From Blattabacterium cuenoti (GTDB lineage: Bacteria > Bacteroidota > Bacteroidia > Flavobacteriales > Blattabacteriaceae): a DNA stretch of 64,000 nucleotides. Position 1 is the stretch's first letter; the number at the start of each line of letters is the position of its first letter. The notes under the pieces are model-generated. The model saw nothing but the letters and a program-made list of their open reading frames with translations, did not search any database and was not told the DNA's origin. The DNA is taken from NCBI RefSeq assembly GCF_014251635.1, contig NZ_CP059194.1, positions 372,001 to 436,000 of the forward strand, given 5' to 3'. The position numbers and the translations under genes are program-made. Shown here piece after piece: positions 49,197 to 59,273 of the stretch.

Positions 49197-49261
49197 GACT
49201 GCAAAATTTTTACGATAAAAAAATCAAATATTTTCGTAGTTCCATAGTTACGCTGATAAAA

Positions 49262-50098
49262 TTAAAAAATATAAACAAGACTAGTTACTACGGTAGCTAT
49301 AATAGGAATTACAAAAATAAAACTATCTAATCGATCTAAAAAACCGCCATGTCCAGGAAACCAAACACCTGAATTTTTTACACTAAAAGATCTTTTAATG
49401 GTTGACTCCACAAGATCTCCAATAGTAGAAAAAATAGGAACAGTAAAGGACAAAATAAACCAATATTTATTTCCCCATATTTTGTATAATAAAAACCCTA
49501 GTATTATACAAAAAAAGATCCCACCAATAACTCCTTCTATTGATTTTTTAGGAGAAATAGATATAGCTATTTTTCTTTTTCCCCATTTTTTTCCTATCAA
49601 ATAGGATAGAGAATCATTTGTCCATATTAAGATAAATACACCTAAAATTAATTGTTTTCCATGATGAATAATAGCATATATATAAGATGCTAAATAAAAT
49701 GGCATAATAATATACACCAATCCAAAAATTAGATGACTAGCTTGTGCTATTTTTTCTTTATGAGAATATTTATTAGAAAATAATTGAATTATAAGAAAAA
49801 TTATAGAATAAGGAATAAAACAAATTACATAGGGAATTAATCCTTTTTCTTTTTCCATAAAAAAATCCATAAAAATAGAAAATAAAAAAAATAAAGATGT
49901 TATTTTAATTAAAGTAATGCTTGTTTTTAATATTAATAAAAATTCAAATAAACAAAGAAAAGACAGTAACATCATTACTATTCTAAAAGTTTTTTCTCCT
50001 TTTTCAATAGAAAAAATAATTGAAACAACATAAATCAAACCAGTAAAAAACCTTATCATAAAATCTAAGTATTTTTTTTTTTTCATTTCATTTTTCAA
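49262..50098 (-). CDS. cdsA: Phosphatidate cytidylyltransferase
   Basis: Integral membrane enzyme forming CDP-diacylglycerol. The 278 residues contain about eight hydrophobic segments. The C-terminal signature is GDLVESTIKRSFSVKNSG and PGHGGFLDRLDSF. It lies between ftsH and psd; together they cover two steps of phospholipid synthesis. Confidence 0.95.
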   Translation of the reverse strand: MKNEMKKKKYLDFMIRFFTGLIYVVSIIFSIEKGEKTFRIVMMLLSFLCLFEFLLILKTSITLIKITSLFFLFSIFMDFFMEKEKGLIPYVICFIPYSIIFLIIQLFSNKYSHKEKIAQASHLIFGLVYIIMPFYLASYIYAIIHHGKQLILGVFILIWTNDSLSYLIGKKWGKRKIAISISPKKSIEGVIGGIFFCIILGFLLYKIWGNKYWFILSFTVPIFSTIGDLVESTIKRSFSVKNSGVWFPGHGGFLDRLDSFIFVIPIIATVVTSLVYIF

Positions 50099-50135
50099 TT
50101 ATATATTAACTATAATATTTCAAGAAGAAATGTTA

Positions 50136-52076
50136 CTAAACAGAATTTAACATATCTCCGATTTCATCAGGATAAGGTCTTTCTCCAAATATTTTCTTTA
50201 AATCTTCTCTAAAGATAACTTCTTTTTCCAATAATTCATTAGCCAATATAGATAATTTTTTTTCATTATTTTTAAGTATACTTTTAGCTCTTTGATATTG
50301 CTCTGTTATAATTTTAGATATTTCTTCATCTATAATTTGAGCCGTTTTTTCACTATAAGGTTTAGAAAAAGAAAATTCATTTTGTCCTGTAGAATCATAG
50401 TAAGAAATGTTTCCAATTTTGTCATTTAATCCAAAAATAGCCACCATAGATTGAGCTTGTTTTGTCACTCTTTCTAAGTCGTTTAAAGCTCCAGTAGAAA
50501 TACTACTGAAAATAATTTCTTCCGCCGATCTTCCCGCTAACAATGCACAGATTTCATCTTTCATTTGTTCTGGAGTCGTTAATTGTCTTTCCTCCGGAAG
50601 ATACCATGCTGATCCCAAAGATCTTCCCCTTGGAACTATGGTTACCTTTACTAAAGGCGCAGCATGTTCTAACAACCAGCTTATTGTAGCATGTCCTGCC
50701 TCATGATAAGCAATTCTTTTTTTTTCATTTGGTTTTATTATTTTATTCTTTTTTTCTAAACCTCCAATAATACGGTCTATTGCATCAAGAAAATCTTGAT
50801 TTTCTATTTGAGATCTATCTTTTCTTGCTGCAATAAGAGCTGACTCATTACAAACATTAGCGATATCTGCTCCACTAAATCCTGGAGTTTGTCTTGCTAA
50901 AAAACCTACATCTACATTATTAGATAATACCAATCTTTTAAGATGTACACGAAATATTTCTTTCCTTTCATTTAATTCAGGTGGATCTACTAATATAGTT
51001 CGATCAAAACGACCAGGACGAAGTAAAGCTTTATCTAAAATATCGGATCTATTAGTAGCAGCTAATACTATAACATTAGTATGAGTTCCAAATCCATCCA
51101 TTTCTGTTAAAAGTTGATTTAAAGTATTTTCTCTTTCATCATTAGATCCAGCTATATTACTTTTTCCACGAGCTCTTCCTATTGCATCTATCTCATCTAT
51201 GAATATTATACATGGAGATTTTTCCTTCGCTTTTTCAAATAAGTCCCTTACTCTGGAAGCACCTACTCCTACAAACATTTCTACAAAATCTGATCCTGAT
51301 AAAGAAAAAAATGGAACTTTTGCTTCCCCTGCTACAGCTTTTGCTAATAAAGTTTTTCCTGTTCCTGGTGCTCCTATCAACAAAGCTCCTTTAGGAATTT
51401 TTCCTCCAAGTTTGGTATATTTTTGAGGACTTTTTAAAAATTCTACAATTTCTTGAACTTCTTCTTTAGCTCCTTCTAAACCGGCAACGTCTTTAAACGT
51501 TATTTTTACATTATCATTTTCATCAAATAACTTAGCTCTAGATTTTCCTATATTAAATATTTGCCCTCCAGGTCCTCCACTAGTAGATCCTATTCTCCTA
51601 AATAAAAAAATCCAAAAAATAATTAATAATATAAAAAATATACCATAATCAAAGAAAAATTTAGTAATAGTATATTCTTGCTGATTTTTAAAATCAATAA
51701 TAGTACTTAAATTATATTTTTTCTTATATTCCTCAAATTTTTTTTGAAAAAATTGTAAATCTCCTATTTCAAACTCATATTGTAATGGTTGCGTTATAAA
51801 TCTCTTATCATTTTCATTATTTTTAATAATATTTTTAGTGGGGTTATTATTAAATGGCAAAAATTCTTTTTTTAAATAAACATATACTATTTCTCTATGT
51901 TTTACTATAATCTTTTGAATTTCTCCTCTAGAAAGAATATCAAAAAAAGTATCCTGATCTATTTTTCTAGGATTAGAAAAAGAAGATTTAAAAAAAAATA
52001 TTCCCAAAAATATAGCAAATATGACTGCATATACCCAAAAAAAGTTGTTTTTACTTTTTATTTTTTTGTCTATCAT
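50136..52076 (-). CDS. ftsH: ATP-dependent zinc metalloprotease FtsH
   Basis: Membrane AAA+ protease for quality control. The 646 residues have two membrane segments (about 13-28 and 138-158) flanking a periplasmic domain, Walker A GAPGTGKT, Walker [13 protein letters not shown], the [12 protein letters not shown], zinc site [15 protein letters not shown] and third ligand region [13 protein letters not shown]. It follows rsfS by 45 bp. Confidence 0.97.
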   Translation of the reverse strand: MIDKKIKSKNNFFWVYAVIFAIFLGIFFFKSSFSNPRKIDQDTFFDILSRGEIQKIIVKHREIVYVYLKKEFLPFNNNPTKNIIKNNENDKRFITQPLQYEFEIGDLQFFQKKFEEYKKKYNLSTIIDFKNQQEYTITKFFFDYGIFFILLIIFWIFLFRRIGSTSGGPGGQIFNIGKSRAKLFDENDNVKITFKDVAGLEGAKEEVQEIVEFLKSPQKYTKLGGKIPKGALLIGAPGTGKTLLAKAVAGEAKVPFFSLSGSDFVEMFVGVGASRVRDLFEKAKEKSPCIIFIDEIDAIGRARGKSNIAGSNDERENTLNQLLTEMDGFGTHTNVIVLAATNRSDILDKALLRPGRFDRTILVDPPELNERKEIFRVHLKRLVLSNNVDVGFLARQTPGFSGADIANVCNESALIAARKDRSQIENQDFLDAIDRIIGGLEKKNKIIKPNEKKRIAYHEAGHATISWLLEHAAPLVKVTIVPRGRSLGSAWYLPEERQLTTPEQMKDEICALLAGRSAEEIIFSSISTGALNDLERVTKQAQSMVAIFGLNDKIGNISYYDSTGQNEFSFSKPYSEKTAQIIDEEISKIITEQYQRAKSILKNNEKKLSILANELLEKEVIFREDLKKIFGERPYPDEIGDMLNSV

Positions 52077-52121
52077 ATAGGTTTCTTCATTACTTAATTT
52101 TAAATAAAAATCTTAGTAACA

Positions 52122-52442
52122 TTATGAATTATGATTCCAAAGATTTTCTATATCGTAATAGAATCTTAATTGTTTTTGAAAAATATGAACAACAATAGAA
52201 ACATAATCCACCAAAATCCATTCTTTATTTTTCAAACCTTCTACACGCCAAGGTTTTTCCTGTAATTTTTCAACCGTTATATTCTCTACAGATTGAAAAA
52301 TAGCATATACTTGATTATGAGAATCTCCATTACAAATAACAAAATAATCACAAATAAAATTTTTATTATTTTTTAAATTTATAATAGATATATCTTTTCC
52401 TTTAACCATTTGAATCCCTTCTATAATCCTATCTAATAACAA
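52122..52442 (-). CDS. rsfS: Ribosomal silencing factor RsfS
   Basis: Binds uL14 and blocks subunit joining. The 106 residues show VKGKDISIINL, CDYFVICNGDSHNQVYAI, KPWRVEGLKNKEWILVDYVSIVVHIFQKQLRFYYDIENLW. No ATG is available before the conserved core; TTG at 52442 gives an N-terminus about ten residues shorter than relatives. Divergent from birA. Confidence 0.9.
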   Translation of the reverse strand: MLLDRIIEGIQMVKGKDISIINLKNNKNFICDYFVICNGDSHNQVYAIFQSVENITVEKLQEKPWRVEGLKNKEWILVDYVSIVVHIFQKQLRFYYDIENLWNHNS

Positions 52443-52552
52443 AACAAAAATTATTTCTTTTATAAATAAGCAAGTATTTCTTTTATTTAATTTATTTCAA
52501 AAAACAAAAATAAGGTTTTCACTCTCTTTAAAGAAGTTAAATTTAAAACATT

Positions 52553-53308
52553 TTGAAAAAATTTATTTGGCCTATAAATCTAATTACATTAAAAGAAATT
52601 AATTCTACAAATCAATATGCTAGAAAATATCTTCATGAAAAACACAATTGGATCGTAATTTGGACAATGAATCAAACCGAAGGAATAGGAATGAATCAAA
52701 ATTTATGGCATTCAGAAAAAGAAAAGAATCTAACTTTTAGCATTGTTTTTAAACCTGTTCAATATATAAAAAAAATATACGTCATAAACATTATTATAAG
52801 TAATGCTATACATAAAACCTTATCTACATGTTATAATCAAAAAAATAAAGAAAAAATTTGGATCAAATGGCCTAATGATATTATTATAGACAATAAAAAA
52901 ATAGGCGGAATTTTAATAGAAAATAGTATTTTTTCACAAAGAATTCATACTATTATCATTGGTATAGGTATAAATGTTTATCAAGAAGAATTTCAAAAAG
53001 AATGGGGAGCTTCTTCTTTAAAAAAGATTTTCAATCTGAATTTTGATTTAGATTATCTTTTTTATAAAATTATATTTTTTATTCAAAAAGAATACCTTCT
53101 TTTTACGATTTACGGGGAACAATTTATACGAGAATATTATATTAATCATCTATATTTAAAAGACAAAATCTCTTATTTTTATATTTATAAAACAAATAAT
53201 TATATTTCAGGAATAATACGATCTATAACGGATCAAGGATCTTTAGTGATTGAATTTAATAAAAAACTCTATTTTTTTTATCATAAAGAAATAGAATTTC
53301 TTATGTAG
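52553..53308 (+). CDS. birA: Biotin-[acetyl-CoA-carboxylase] ligase
   Basis: Attaches biotin to the carboxylase carrier protein. The 251 residues start from TTG at 52553 and lack the N-terminal DNA-binding domain, so no repressor role. INSTNQYA and IKWPNDIIIDNKKIGGILIE are well kept. The biotinyl-AMP loop, usually GRGRRG or GRGQxG before a Trp, reads GIGMNQNLW, with its Arg residues lost. Ends with an 8-bp convergent overlap with yidC. Confidence 0.85.
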   Translation: MKKFIWPINLITLKEINSTNQYARKYLHEKHNWIVIWTMNQTEGIGMNQNLWHSEKEKNLTFSIVFKPVQYIKKIYVINIIISNAIHKTLSTCYNQKNKEKIWIKWPNDIIIDNKKIGGILIENSIFSQRIHTIIIGIGINVYQEEFQKEWGASSLKKIFNLNFDLDYLFYKIIFFIQKEYLLFTIYGEQFIREYYINHLYLKDKISYFYIYKTNNYISGIIRSITDQGSLVIEFNKKLYFFYHKEIEFLM

Positions 53309-55103
53309 TATTTTTATATTTCTTGTTTGATATTTTTTTTATTATATTTTTCCAGTAATTACGTTTTATAACTTTTTTTTCTTGAAGTTTGAGAGAAATT
53401 TTTTTTTCATTTAACATTAATTCTTTAATAAAAAAGAAAAATCCAATGTTAATTATATTAGATGTAAAATAATATAAAGATAAAGCAGAAGCATAACTAT
53501 TTATAAAAAATAACATAACAATAGGCATCAAATACAATAGAAAATTCATGTCAGGAATAGAAGAATCATTTTCACTTTGAGAAAAATCTTTTCTTCCATC
53601 ATTACTCAGTTTTGTATAAACGAGTAATGCTAAAGAATACAATAAAGTTAGTAAACTTACGTGATTTCCGTAAAAAGGAATAAAAAAAGGTAATTTTAAG
53701 ATTGAATCATATGAAGTTAAGTCCTCTACCCATAAAAAAGATTTTCCTCTCAAATTAATTATGGTAGGAAAAAATTTAAATAAGGAATAAAAAATAGGAA
53801 CCTGAAATAATGTAGAAATACAACCAGACATTGGATTAATCCCTACATTATGATATAATTCCATTATCGCTCTTTGTTTTTTGAACACATCTTCTTTATA
53901 TTTATTATTTAATTTTTCGATTTCTGGACGAATCAATTTCATCATGGCGCTTAATTTGTATTGTTTATAAGTCATTGGAAATAATATAAGTTTCACAACT
54001 ACAGTCATTAAAATAATAATAACACCATAATTTAAATTTGTTTTTTCCAAAAATTGAAAAACGGTTAAAAAAAAATATTTATTGATCCACTTGAGAAAAC
54101 CCCATCCAAATGGAATGATCCCCTCAAATCCATTATGATATTTATTTAATAAATTTAAATCCAAAGGGCCAAAATACAAGCGAAAAGAAAAATGAAATTC
54201 TTCATTTTTTATTGTATTTATAAATGTTTTCAACTGAATTTTTTTTAAGAAAGATCCTGAAGAAAAATTTTCAGATTTTACAAAAACATTTTTTAATATT
54301 TTTTTTGGAATAAATATGAAAGAAAAAAATTGTTGTTTATGAGCAATCCAATTTACTCCATATATATTTCTATCTTCTGTTTTTTTTTCAGATAAATATT
54401 TTATAGAAGCGGAACTATTTAAATTTTCATTAGAAACAGAATAATATACTTGAGTATAAGAATTTTCCCAATCTCTATCCTTTTCTATGGATAAAATTTT
54501 TTGCTCTAAACTTAGATAACATCCAGATTCTTTTCCTGTTTCATTAAAAGAAAAAAAATTATTAGTTCTAATAGAAAAACCTACATCATATTGATCTTTT
54601 TCTCCTATTGTATATATGTAATCTAAAAATCCTTTTCCATAAGGATTTTTCGCTCTCATAATAAGAGTTTTAATTCCAGATATCTTATTCATTTTTAATG
54701 AAAAAGGTTTAAAATACAATGCATTTGTATCAATATTTAATCCTTTTTCATTAAAAAAAGATAATCTGTATAATAAACTAGAATTTTTTATTAAATAAAG
54801 ACTTTGATCATGATATGATAATAAAGAATCGTATCCTTTATACTTTTTTAAAAGTACTTCATTAATAGCCCCTCCTAAACTAGAAATTTTAAGTTTTAAA
54901 ACATTGTTTTCTAATAGATAAAAATGATTTTTTTTTCTTTTCTCTGTGAGAAAAGTTTCTTTTTTTGTAAAAAACTCTTTAGAATTAAATTTTCTAGAAT
55001 TACTATTATTGGTATTGTTGTTAAGATAAGTAAAAATTATTAAAACAAACAATATAAGAATTAACCCGGTTATAGAACTATAATCTAAATTTTTATCCTT
55101 CAT
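53301..55103 (-). CDS. yidC: Membrane protein insertase YidC
   Basis: Inserts and folds inner-membrane proteins with or without SecYEG. The 600 residues have an N-terminal membrane segment (about 10-28), a large periplasmic domain, and a C-terminal block of about five membrane segments starting near NYGVIIILMTVVVKLILFP, with NPMSGCISTLFQVPIFYSLF and FTSNIINIG. It overlaps the end of pyrG by 4 bp. Confidence 0.95.
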   Translation of the reverse strand: MKDKNLDYSSITGLILILFVLIIFTYLNNNTNNSNSRKFNSKEFFTKKETFLTEKRKKNHFYLLENNVLKLKISSLGGAINEVLLKKYKGYDSLLSYHDQSLYLIKNSSLLYRLSFFNEKGLNIDTNALYFKPFSLKMNKISGIKTLIMRAKNPYGKGFLDYIYTIGEKDQYDVGFSIRTNNFFSFNETGKESGCYLSLEQKILSIEKDRDWENSYTQVYYSVSNENLNSSASIKYLSEKKTEDRNIYGVNWIAHKQQFFSFIFIPKKILKNVFVKSENFSSGSFLKKIQLKTFINTIKNEEFHFSFRLYFGPLDLNLLNKYHNGFEGIIPFGWGFLKWINKYFFLTVFQFLEKTNLNYGVIIILMTVVVKLILFPMTYKQYKLSAMMKLIRPEIEKLNNKYKEDVFKKQRAIMELYHNVGINPMSGCISTLFQVPIFYSLFKFFPTIINLRGKSFLWVEDLTSYDSILKLPFFIPFYGNHVSLLTLLYSLALLVYTKLSNDGRKDFSQSENDSSIPDMNFLLYLMPIVMLFFINSYASALSLYYFTSNIINIGFFFFIKELMLNEKKISLKLQEKKVIKRNYWKNIIKKISNKKYKNTT

Positions 55104-56719
55104 ATATAAGAAGAATTCTGATAAGCTATAGATACTTGTATAAAATTAATAAACAGAGGATGTGGGTTCGTTACTGTACTTTGATATTCTGGATGATATT
55201 GAACTCCCAAGAAAAAAATATGGTTTTCTAATTCTAATGCTTCGACTAAACCTGTATCCGGATTTACTCCAACAGCCTTCATTCCAGCATTGGAAAAATA
55301 TTCTAAATAATTATTATTAAATTCATATCTATGACGATGTCTTTCAAAAATCTCTTTTTTTCCTCCATAAATAGAAAATATTTTAGATCCTTTTGTAAGA
55401 GAACATTTCCAATTTCCTAAACGCATTGTTCCTCCAGTATGAGTTAATTTTTTTTGCTTATCCATTAAACTTATTACTGGATGAGATGTATTAGGATTAG
55501 TTTCATAACTTTCTGCTTTTTTTAATCCTAATACATTTCTTGCAAATTCTATTACAGCGATTTGCATACCTAAACATATTCCAAAAAATGGAATTTTATT
55601 TTCTCTCGCATATTTTGCTGCAAGTATTTTTCCTTCTATCCCTCTATTTCCAAACCCTGGAGCAACTAAAATTCCTGAAATTCCTTTAAAATATTTTTTT
55701 ATATTTTTTTCTTTAATCATTTCTGAATAAATCCATTTTATATCAACATAAGTTTCATTTTCTGTCCCAGCATGAATTAAAGCTTCTGTAATTGATTTGT
55801 AAGAATCATGTAAAGCAACATATTTTCCTACTAATGCTATCTTAATTTCATATTTTGGATTTTTATATTTTTTGATAAAAATTTTCCATTTTTTTAAATC
55901 CGGAATAGTAATAGTAGATAAGTTCAAATGATTCAATACTTCTTCATCAAAATTTTGTAAGTGTAACAAATAAGGAATTTCATATATAGTTTTAGTATCT
56001 ATTGATTCAATAACATGCTTTGGTTTTACATTGCAAAACAATGCTAATTTTTCTCTAATATTATCGGATATATGTTTTTCTGTTCTACACACTATAATGT
56101 CTGCTTGTATTCCGTTTTCCATTAAATTTCTAACAGAATGTTGTGTAGGTTTTGTTTTAATTTCACCAGTAACTACTATAGGAAGTAATGTCAAATGAAT
56201 AACTAATCCATTAAATCTTCCTAATTCCCACTTTAACTGACGTACTGATTCAATATAAGGTAAACTTTCTATATCACCTACAGTACCTCCTATTTCAGTT
56301 ATAATAATGTCATAAATTTTGGAATCTCCAATAATTTTAATCCGTCTTTTAATCTCATTGGTAATATGAGGTATAACTTGTACTGTTTTTCCTAGATAAT
56401 TTCCTTTTCTTTCATTATCTATCACAGTTTTATATATTAATCCCGATGTTACATTATTTTCTTTGGTTGTAGGTTGATTTAAAAATCGTTCATAATGCCC
56501 TAAATCTAAATCTGTTTCTGCTCCATCTTTAGTAACAAAACACTCCCCATGTTCATAAGGATTTAAAGTCCCTGGATCTATATTAAAATAAGGATCTAAT
56601 TTTAATATAGAAACTTTATATCCTCTAGCTTTTAATAACATTCCCAGTGAAGCTGAAACAATTCCTTTTCCTAAAGAAGAGGTTACTCCTCCCGTAACAA
56701 AAATATATTTTGTTTCCAT
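55100..56719 (-). CDS. pyrG: CTP synthase
   Basis: Converts UTP to CTP with glutamine. I start it at 56719 (METKYIFVTGGVTSSLGKG, 539 residues); the open frame to 56746 adds nine hydrophobic residues without family support. Synthetase domain: KLDPYFNIDPGTLNPYEHGE, TEIGGTVGDIESLP. Glutaminase domain: GICLGMQ with nucleophilic Cys and GVQYHPEYQS. Confidence 0.97.
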   Translation of the reverse strand: METKYIFVTGGVTSSLGKGIVSASLGMLLKARGYKVSILKLDPYFNIDPGTLNPYEHGECFVTKDGAETDLDLGHYERFLNQPTTKENNVTSGLIYKTVIDNERKGNYLGKTVQVIPHITNEIKRRIKIIGDSKIYDIIITEIGGTVGDIESLPYIESVRQLKWELGRFNGLVIHLTLLPIVVTGEIKTKPTQHSVRNLMENGIQADIIVCRTEKHISDNIREKLALFCNVKPKHVIESIDTKTIYEIPYLLHLQNFDEEVLNHLNLSTITIPDLKKWKIFIKKYKNPKYEIKIALVGKYVALHDSYKSITEALIHAGTENETYVDIKWIYSEMIKEKNIKKYFKGISGILVAPGFGNRGIEGKILAAKYARENKIPFFGICLGMQIAVIEFARNVLGLKKAESYETNPNTSHPVISLMDKQKKLTHTGGTMRLGNWKCSLTKGSKIFSIYGGKKEIFERHRHRYEFNNNYLEYFSNAGMKAVGVNPDTGLVEALELENHIFFLGVQYHPEYQSTVTNPHPLFINFIQVSIAYQNSSYI

Positions 56720-56857
56720 CAAAAATAAAATAAAACAAAACAACAAAATTAAATTCTTATTAATTCTTTATAAATCACTAAGAATTAATAAAAGCTCTCC
56801 ATTCTATCTAAATTAATAAAAAATAAATTTAATAGATTAATAGAGAAATTCTCATGT

Positions 56858-56893
56858 TTTGAATAAGAATTTATGATTTTTTTTTTATATTTA
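56858..56893 (+). promoter_or_regulatory. Candidate Bacteroidetes promoter of the SRP RNA gene
   Basis: TTTG at 56858-56861 and TATATTTA at 56886-56893 fit the phylum's -33 TTTG and -7 TAnnTTTG elements (one mismatch) with a 24-nt spacer. The -7 element ends about 9 bp before the predicted RNA start at 56903. AT-rich background makes chance matches common. Confidence 0.5.
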
Positions 56894-56902
56894 CCAATAC
56901 TT

Positions 56903-57002
56903 GGAGCAAGTCCTACACAATCAGCTCCCTATAAATCCTCCAGGGTGGGAACACAGCAAAGGTAATAAGGTAGTAGCGGTGTGATGTAGTCAAGCTTGCT
57001 CC
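56903..57002 (+). ncRNA. ffs: Signal recognition particle RNA (4.5S-like)
   Basis: About 100 nt in the pyrG-clpX intergenic region. Ends pair as GGAGCAAG (56903-56910) with CTTGCTCC (56995-57002). The conserved core reads CCAGGGTGGGAACACAGCAA with the GGAA tetraloop, followed by GGTAATAAGG and GCGGTGTGATGTAG on the return strand. It is the small bacterial form without an Alu domain. Ends are inferred from terminal pairing. Confidence 0.9.
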
Positions 57003-57061
57003 TTATTCAATAATTCAAAATAGATAGAATAGAATAGGAATCTAGTTTATCTTTATCTTTT

Positions 57062-58279
57062 ATGTTTATGGAAGATTTGTTAAAATGTAATTTTTGTGGA
57101 AAAAATAAAAATGAAATCACTTTTCTTATATCAGGAATAAATGGACATATTTGTAATATATGCATAGAAAAAACTTATTCCATAATTCACAAAAAATTTA
57201 CTGTTAAACATAATAATAATAATAATGAATTATTAATAAAAATAAAAAAACCCAAAGAAATCAAGTCTTTTTTAGATAAATATGTTATAGGACAAAATGA
57301 AGCAAAAAAAATTATATCCGTTGCAGTTTATAATCATTATAAACGCATTCAAAAGAATAATGAAAATCACAATTATAAAAACATAGAAATAGAGAAATCT
57401 AACGTATTATTGATAGGAAAAACAGGAACAGGAAAAACTTTATTAGCAAAAAGCATCTCAAAACTTTTGAGAGTCCCTTTTGCTATAGCCGATGCAACGA
57501 CTTTGACTGAAGCTGGGTATGTAGGGGAAGATGTAGAATCTATTTTAACTAAACTATTACAATCTGTTAATTATGATGTAAATTCTGCTGAAAAAGGAAT
57601 CATTTTTCTAGATGAAATAGATAAAATTTCTAGAAAAAGAAATAATCCTTCTATTACTAGAGACGTCTCTGGGGAAGGTGTACAACAAGCACTACTCAAA
57701 ATATTGGAAGGATCCGTAATTAATGTCCCTCCACAAGGAGGGAGAAAACATCCAGACCAAAAAATGATACAGATAAATACTGAGAATATATTATTTATAG
57801 CTGGAGGCACTTTTGATGGTATAGAAAAAATTATTTCTAATAGAATAGAAAAAATGTCTATAGGGTTTATAACTCAAGAAAAAAGAAAAAAAAATGATGA
57901 AAAAAATTATCTAAAAAATATCTTCACTGAAGATTTAAAAAAGTTTGGATTAATTCCTGAAATTATAGGAAGATTCCCTATTGTTACTTATTTAAATCCA
58001 CTAAACAGAAATATGTTAAAAAAAATTTTAGTAGAACCAAAAAATGCTTTAATAAAACAATATCAAAAATTATTTGATATAGACCATATTTCTTTGAATA
58101 TTACGGATGAAGCATTAAATATTATAGCGGATAAAACCTTTCAGTTGGGGTTAGGTGCTAGAGGATTAAGAACATTTTGTGAAAAAATATTTTTAGATTA
58201 TATGTTTGAAATAGAAAATATTCAATCTACATTAAATATAGATCAAGATATTGTGAAACAAAAATTATCTTACTCTTAA
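57062..58279 (+). CDS. clpX: ATP-dependent Clp protease ATP-binding subunit ClpX
   Basis: AAA+ unfoldase that feeds ClpP. The 405 residues begin with a zinc-binding domain (CNFCG ... CNIC), Walker [22 protein letters not shown] pore-1 region, Walker B IIFLDEIDKI, and QGGRKHPDQ (RKH loop). Sensor-2 GLGARGLRTFCE. ATG 57062 and ATG 57068 are both possible starts. clpP is not adjacent here. Confidence 0.96.
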   Translation: MFMEDLLKCNFCGKNKNEITFLISGINGHICNICIEKTYSIIHKKFTVKHNNNNNELLIKIKKPKEIKSFLDKYVIGQNEAKKIISVAVYNHYKRIQKNNENHNYKNIEIEKSNVLLIGKTGTGKTLLAKSISKLLRVPFAIADATTLTEAGYVGEDVESILTKLLQSVNYDVNSAEKGIIFLDEIDKISRKRNNPSITRDVSGEGVQQALLKILEGSVINVPPQGGRKHPDQKMIQINTENILFIAGGTFDGIEKIISNRIEKMSIGFITQEKRKKNDEKNYLKNIFTEDLKKFGLIPEIIGRFPIVTYLNPLNRNMLKKILVEPKNALIKQYQKLFDIDHISLNITDEALNIIADKTFQLGLGARGLRTFCEKIFLDYMFEIENIQSTLNIDQDIVKQKLSYS

Positions 58280-58280
58280 T

Positions 58281-59267
58281 CTATAATTTAATTAGTTTCC
58301 ATAATTTTTCTACTAATTCTGGTAATCCTTTTTTTGTGAAAGAGGAGATAAAAACAACGTTTTCTTTTAATTTTAAAAAATCTTCTTTTATTTTATTCTT
58401 TTTCTCATCGTTGATCAAATCCGATTTAGATATTGCTAATAAACGTTTTTTATTTAAAAGATTTAAATTGAATTTTTTCAACTCATTTAACAAAATAAAA
58501 TATTCTTTTTTTTTATTTTTTGTGTCTGAAGAAATCAAAAATAATAGAACAGAATTTCGTTCTATATGTCTTAGGAAATAATGTCCTAAACCTTTTCCTT
58601 CGGAAGCTTTATCAATAATTCCAGGGATATCAGCTGCTAAAAAAGAATTAAAATCTACATATACCACGCCTATGTGTGGAGCTTTAGTAGTAAAGGGAAA
58701 ATTTCCTATTTTGGGTTTTGCTTTTGTAATTACAGAAAGTAAAGTTGATTTTCCAGTATTAGGAAAACCTATAAACCCTACATCAGCTAGGATTTTTAAT
58801 TCTAAAAAAATCCAGTTTCCTTTTGTTTTAACTCCCGGTTGTGCATAATAAGGAGTTTGATAAACTGAATTTTTAAAAAAAACGTTTCCTTTTCCCCCTT
58901 TCCCTCCTTCGAATAAAATTTTTTTCTGAAAATTTTTGGTTATTTCCAATATTATATTTTTATTTTCATCTTTTACTACAGTTCCTATAGGAACTTCTAT
59001 TAATAAATCCTTTCCATTCGCTCCAGTTATGTTGTTTCCTTTTCCAGGGGATCCTGACTTTGCTATCCAATGTTTATGATATCTCAAATGTAAAAAGGTA
59101 TGAAGCTGTGAATTCCCTTTAAGAATAATATCTCCACCTTTCCCTCCTGTTCCTCCATCAGGTCCGCCTCTAGTTATATATTTATCTCTATAAAAATGAA
59201 TGCATCCAGATCCTCCATCACCACTTTTACAATAAATTTTTATATAATCAACAAAAGAATTTTCCAT
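58281..59267 (-). CDS. obgE: GTPase Obg (CgtA)
   Basis: Ribosome-assembly GTPase, 328 residues. The glycine-rich Obg fold (CKSGDGGSGCIHFYRDKY, GGPDGGTGGKGGDI) is followed by the G domain: GFPNTGKSTLLSV, TKAPHIGVV, ADIPGIIDKASEGKGLG. The NKxD position reads SKSD, a known variant of this phylum. It lies 6 bp after adk and ends 1 bp from clpX's stop. Confidence 0.96.
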   Translation of the reverse strand: MENSFVDYIKIYCKSGDGGSGCIHFYRDKYITRGGPDGGTGGKGGDIILKGNSQLHTFLHLRYHKHWIAKSGSPGKGNNITGANGKDLLIEVPIGTVVKDENKNIILEITKNFQKKILFEGGKGGKGNVFFKNSVYQTPYYAQPGVKTKGNWIFLELKILADVGFIGFPNTGKSTLLSVITKAKPKIGNFPFTTKAPHIGVVYVDFNSFLAADIPGIIDKASEGKGLGHYFLRHIERNSVLLFLISSDTKNKKKEYFILLNELKKFNLNLLNKKRLLAISKSDLINDEKKNKIKEDFLKLKENVVFISSFTKKGLPELVEKLWKLIKL

Positions 59268-59273
59268 TAATTA

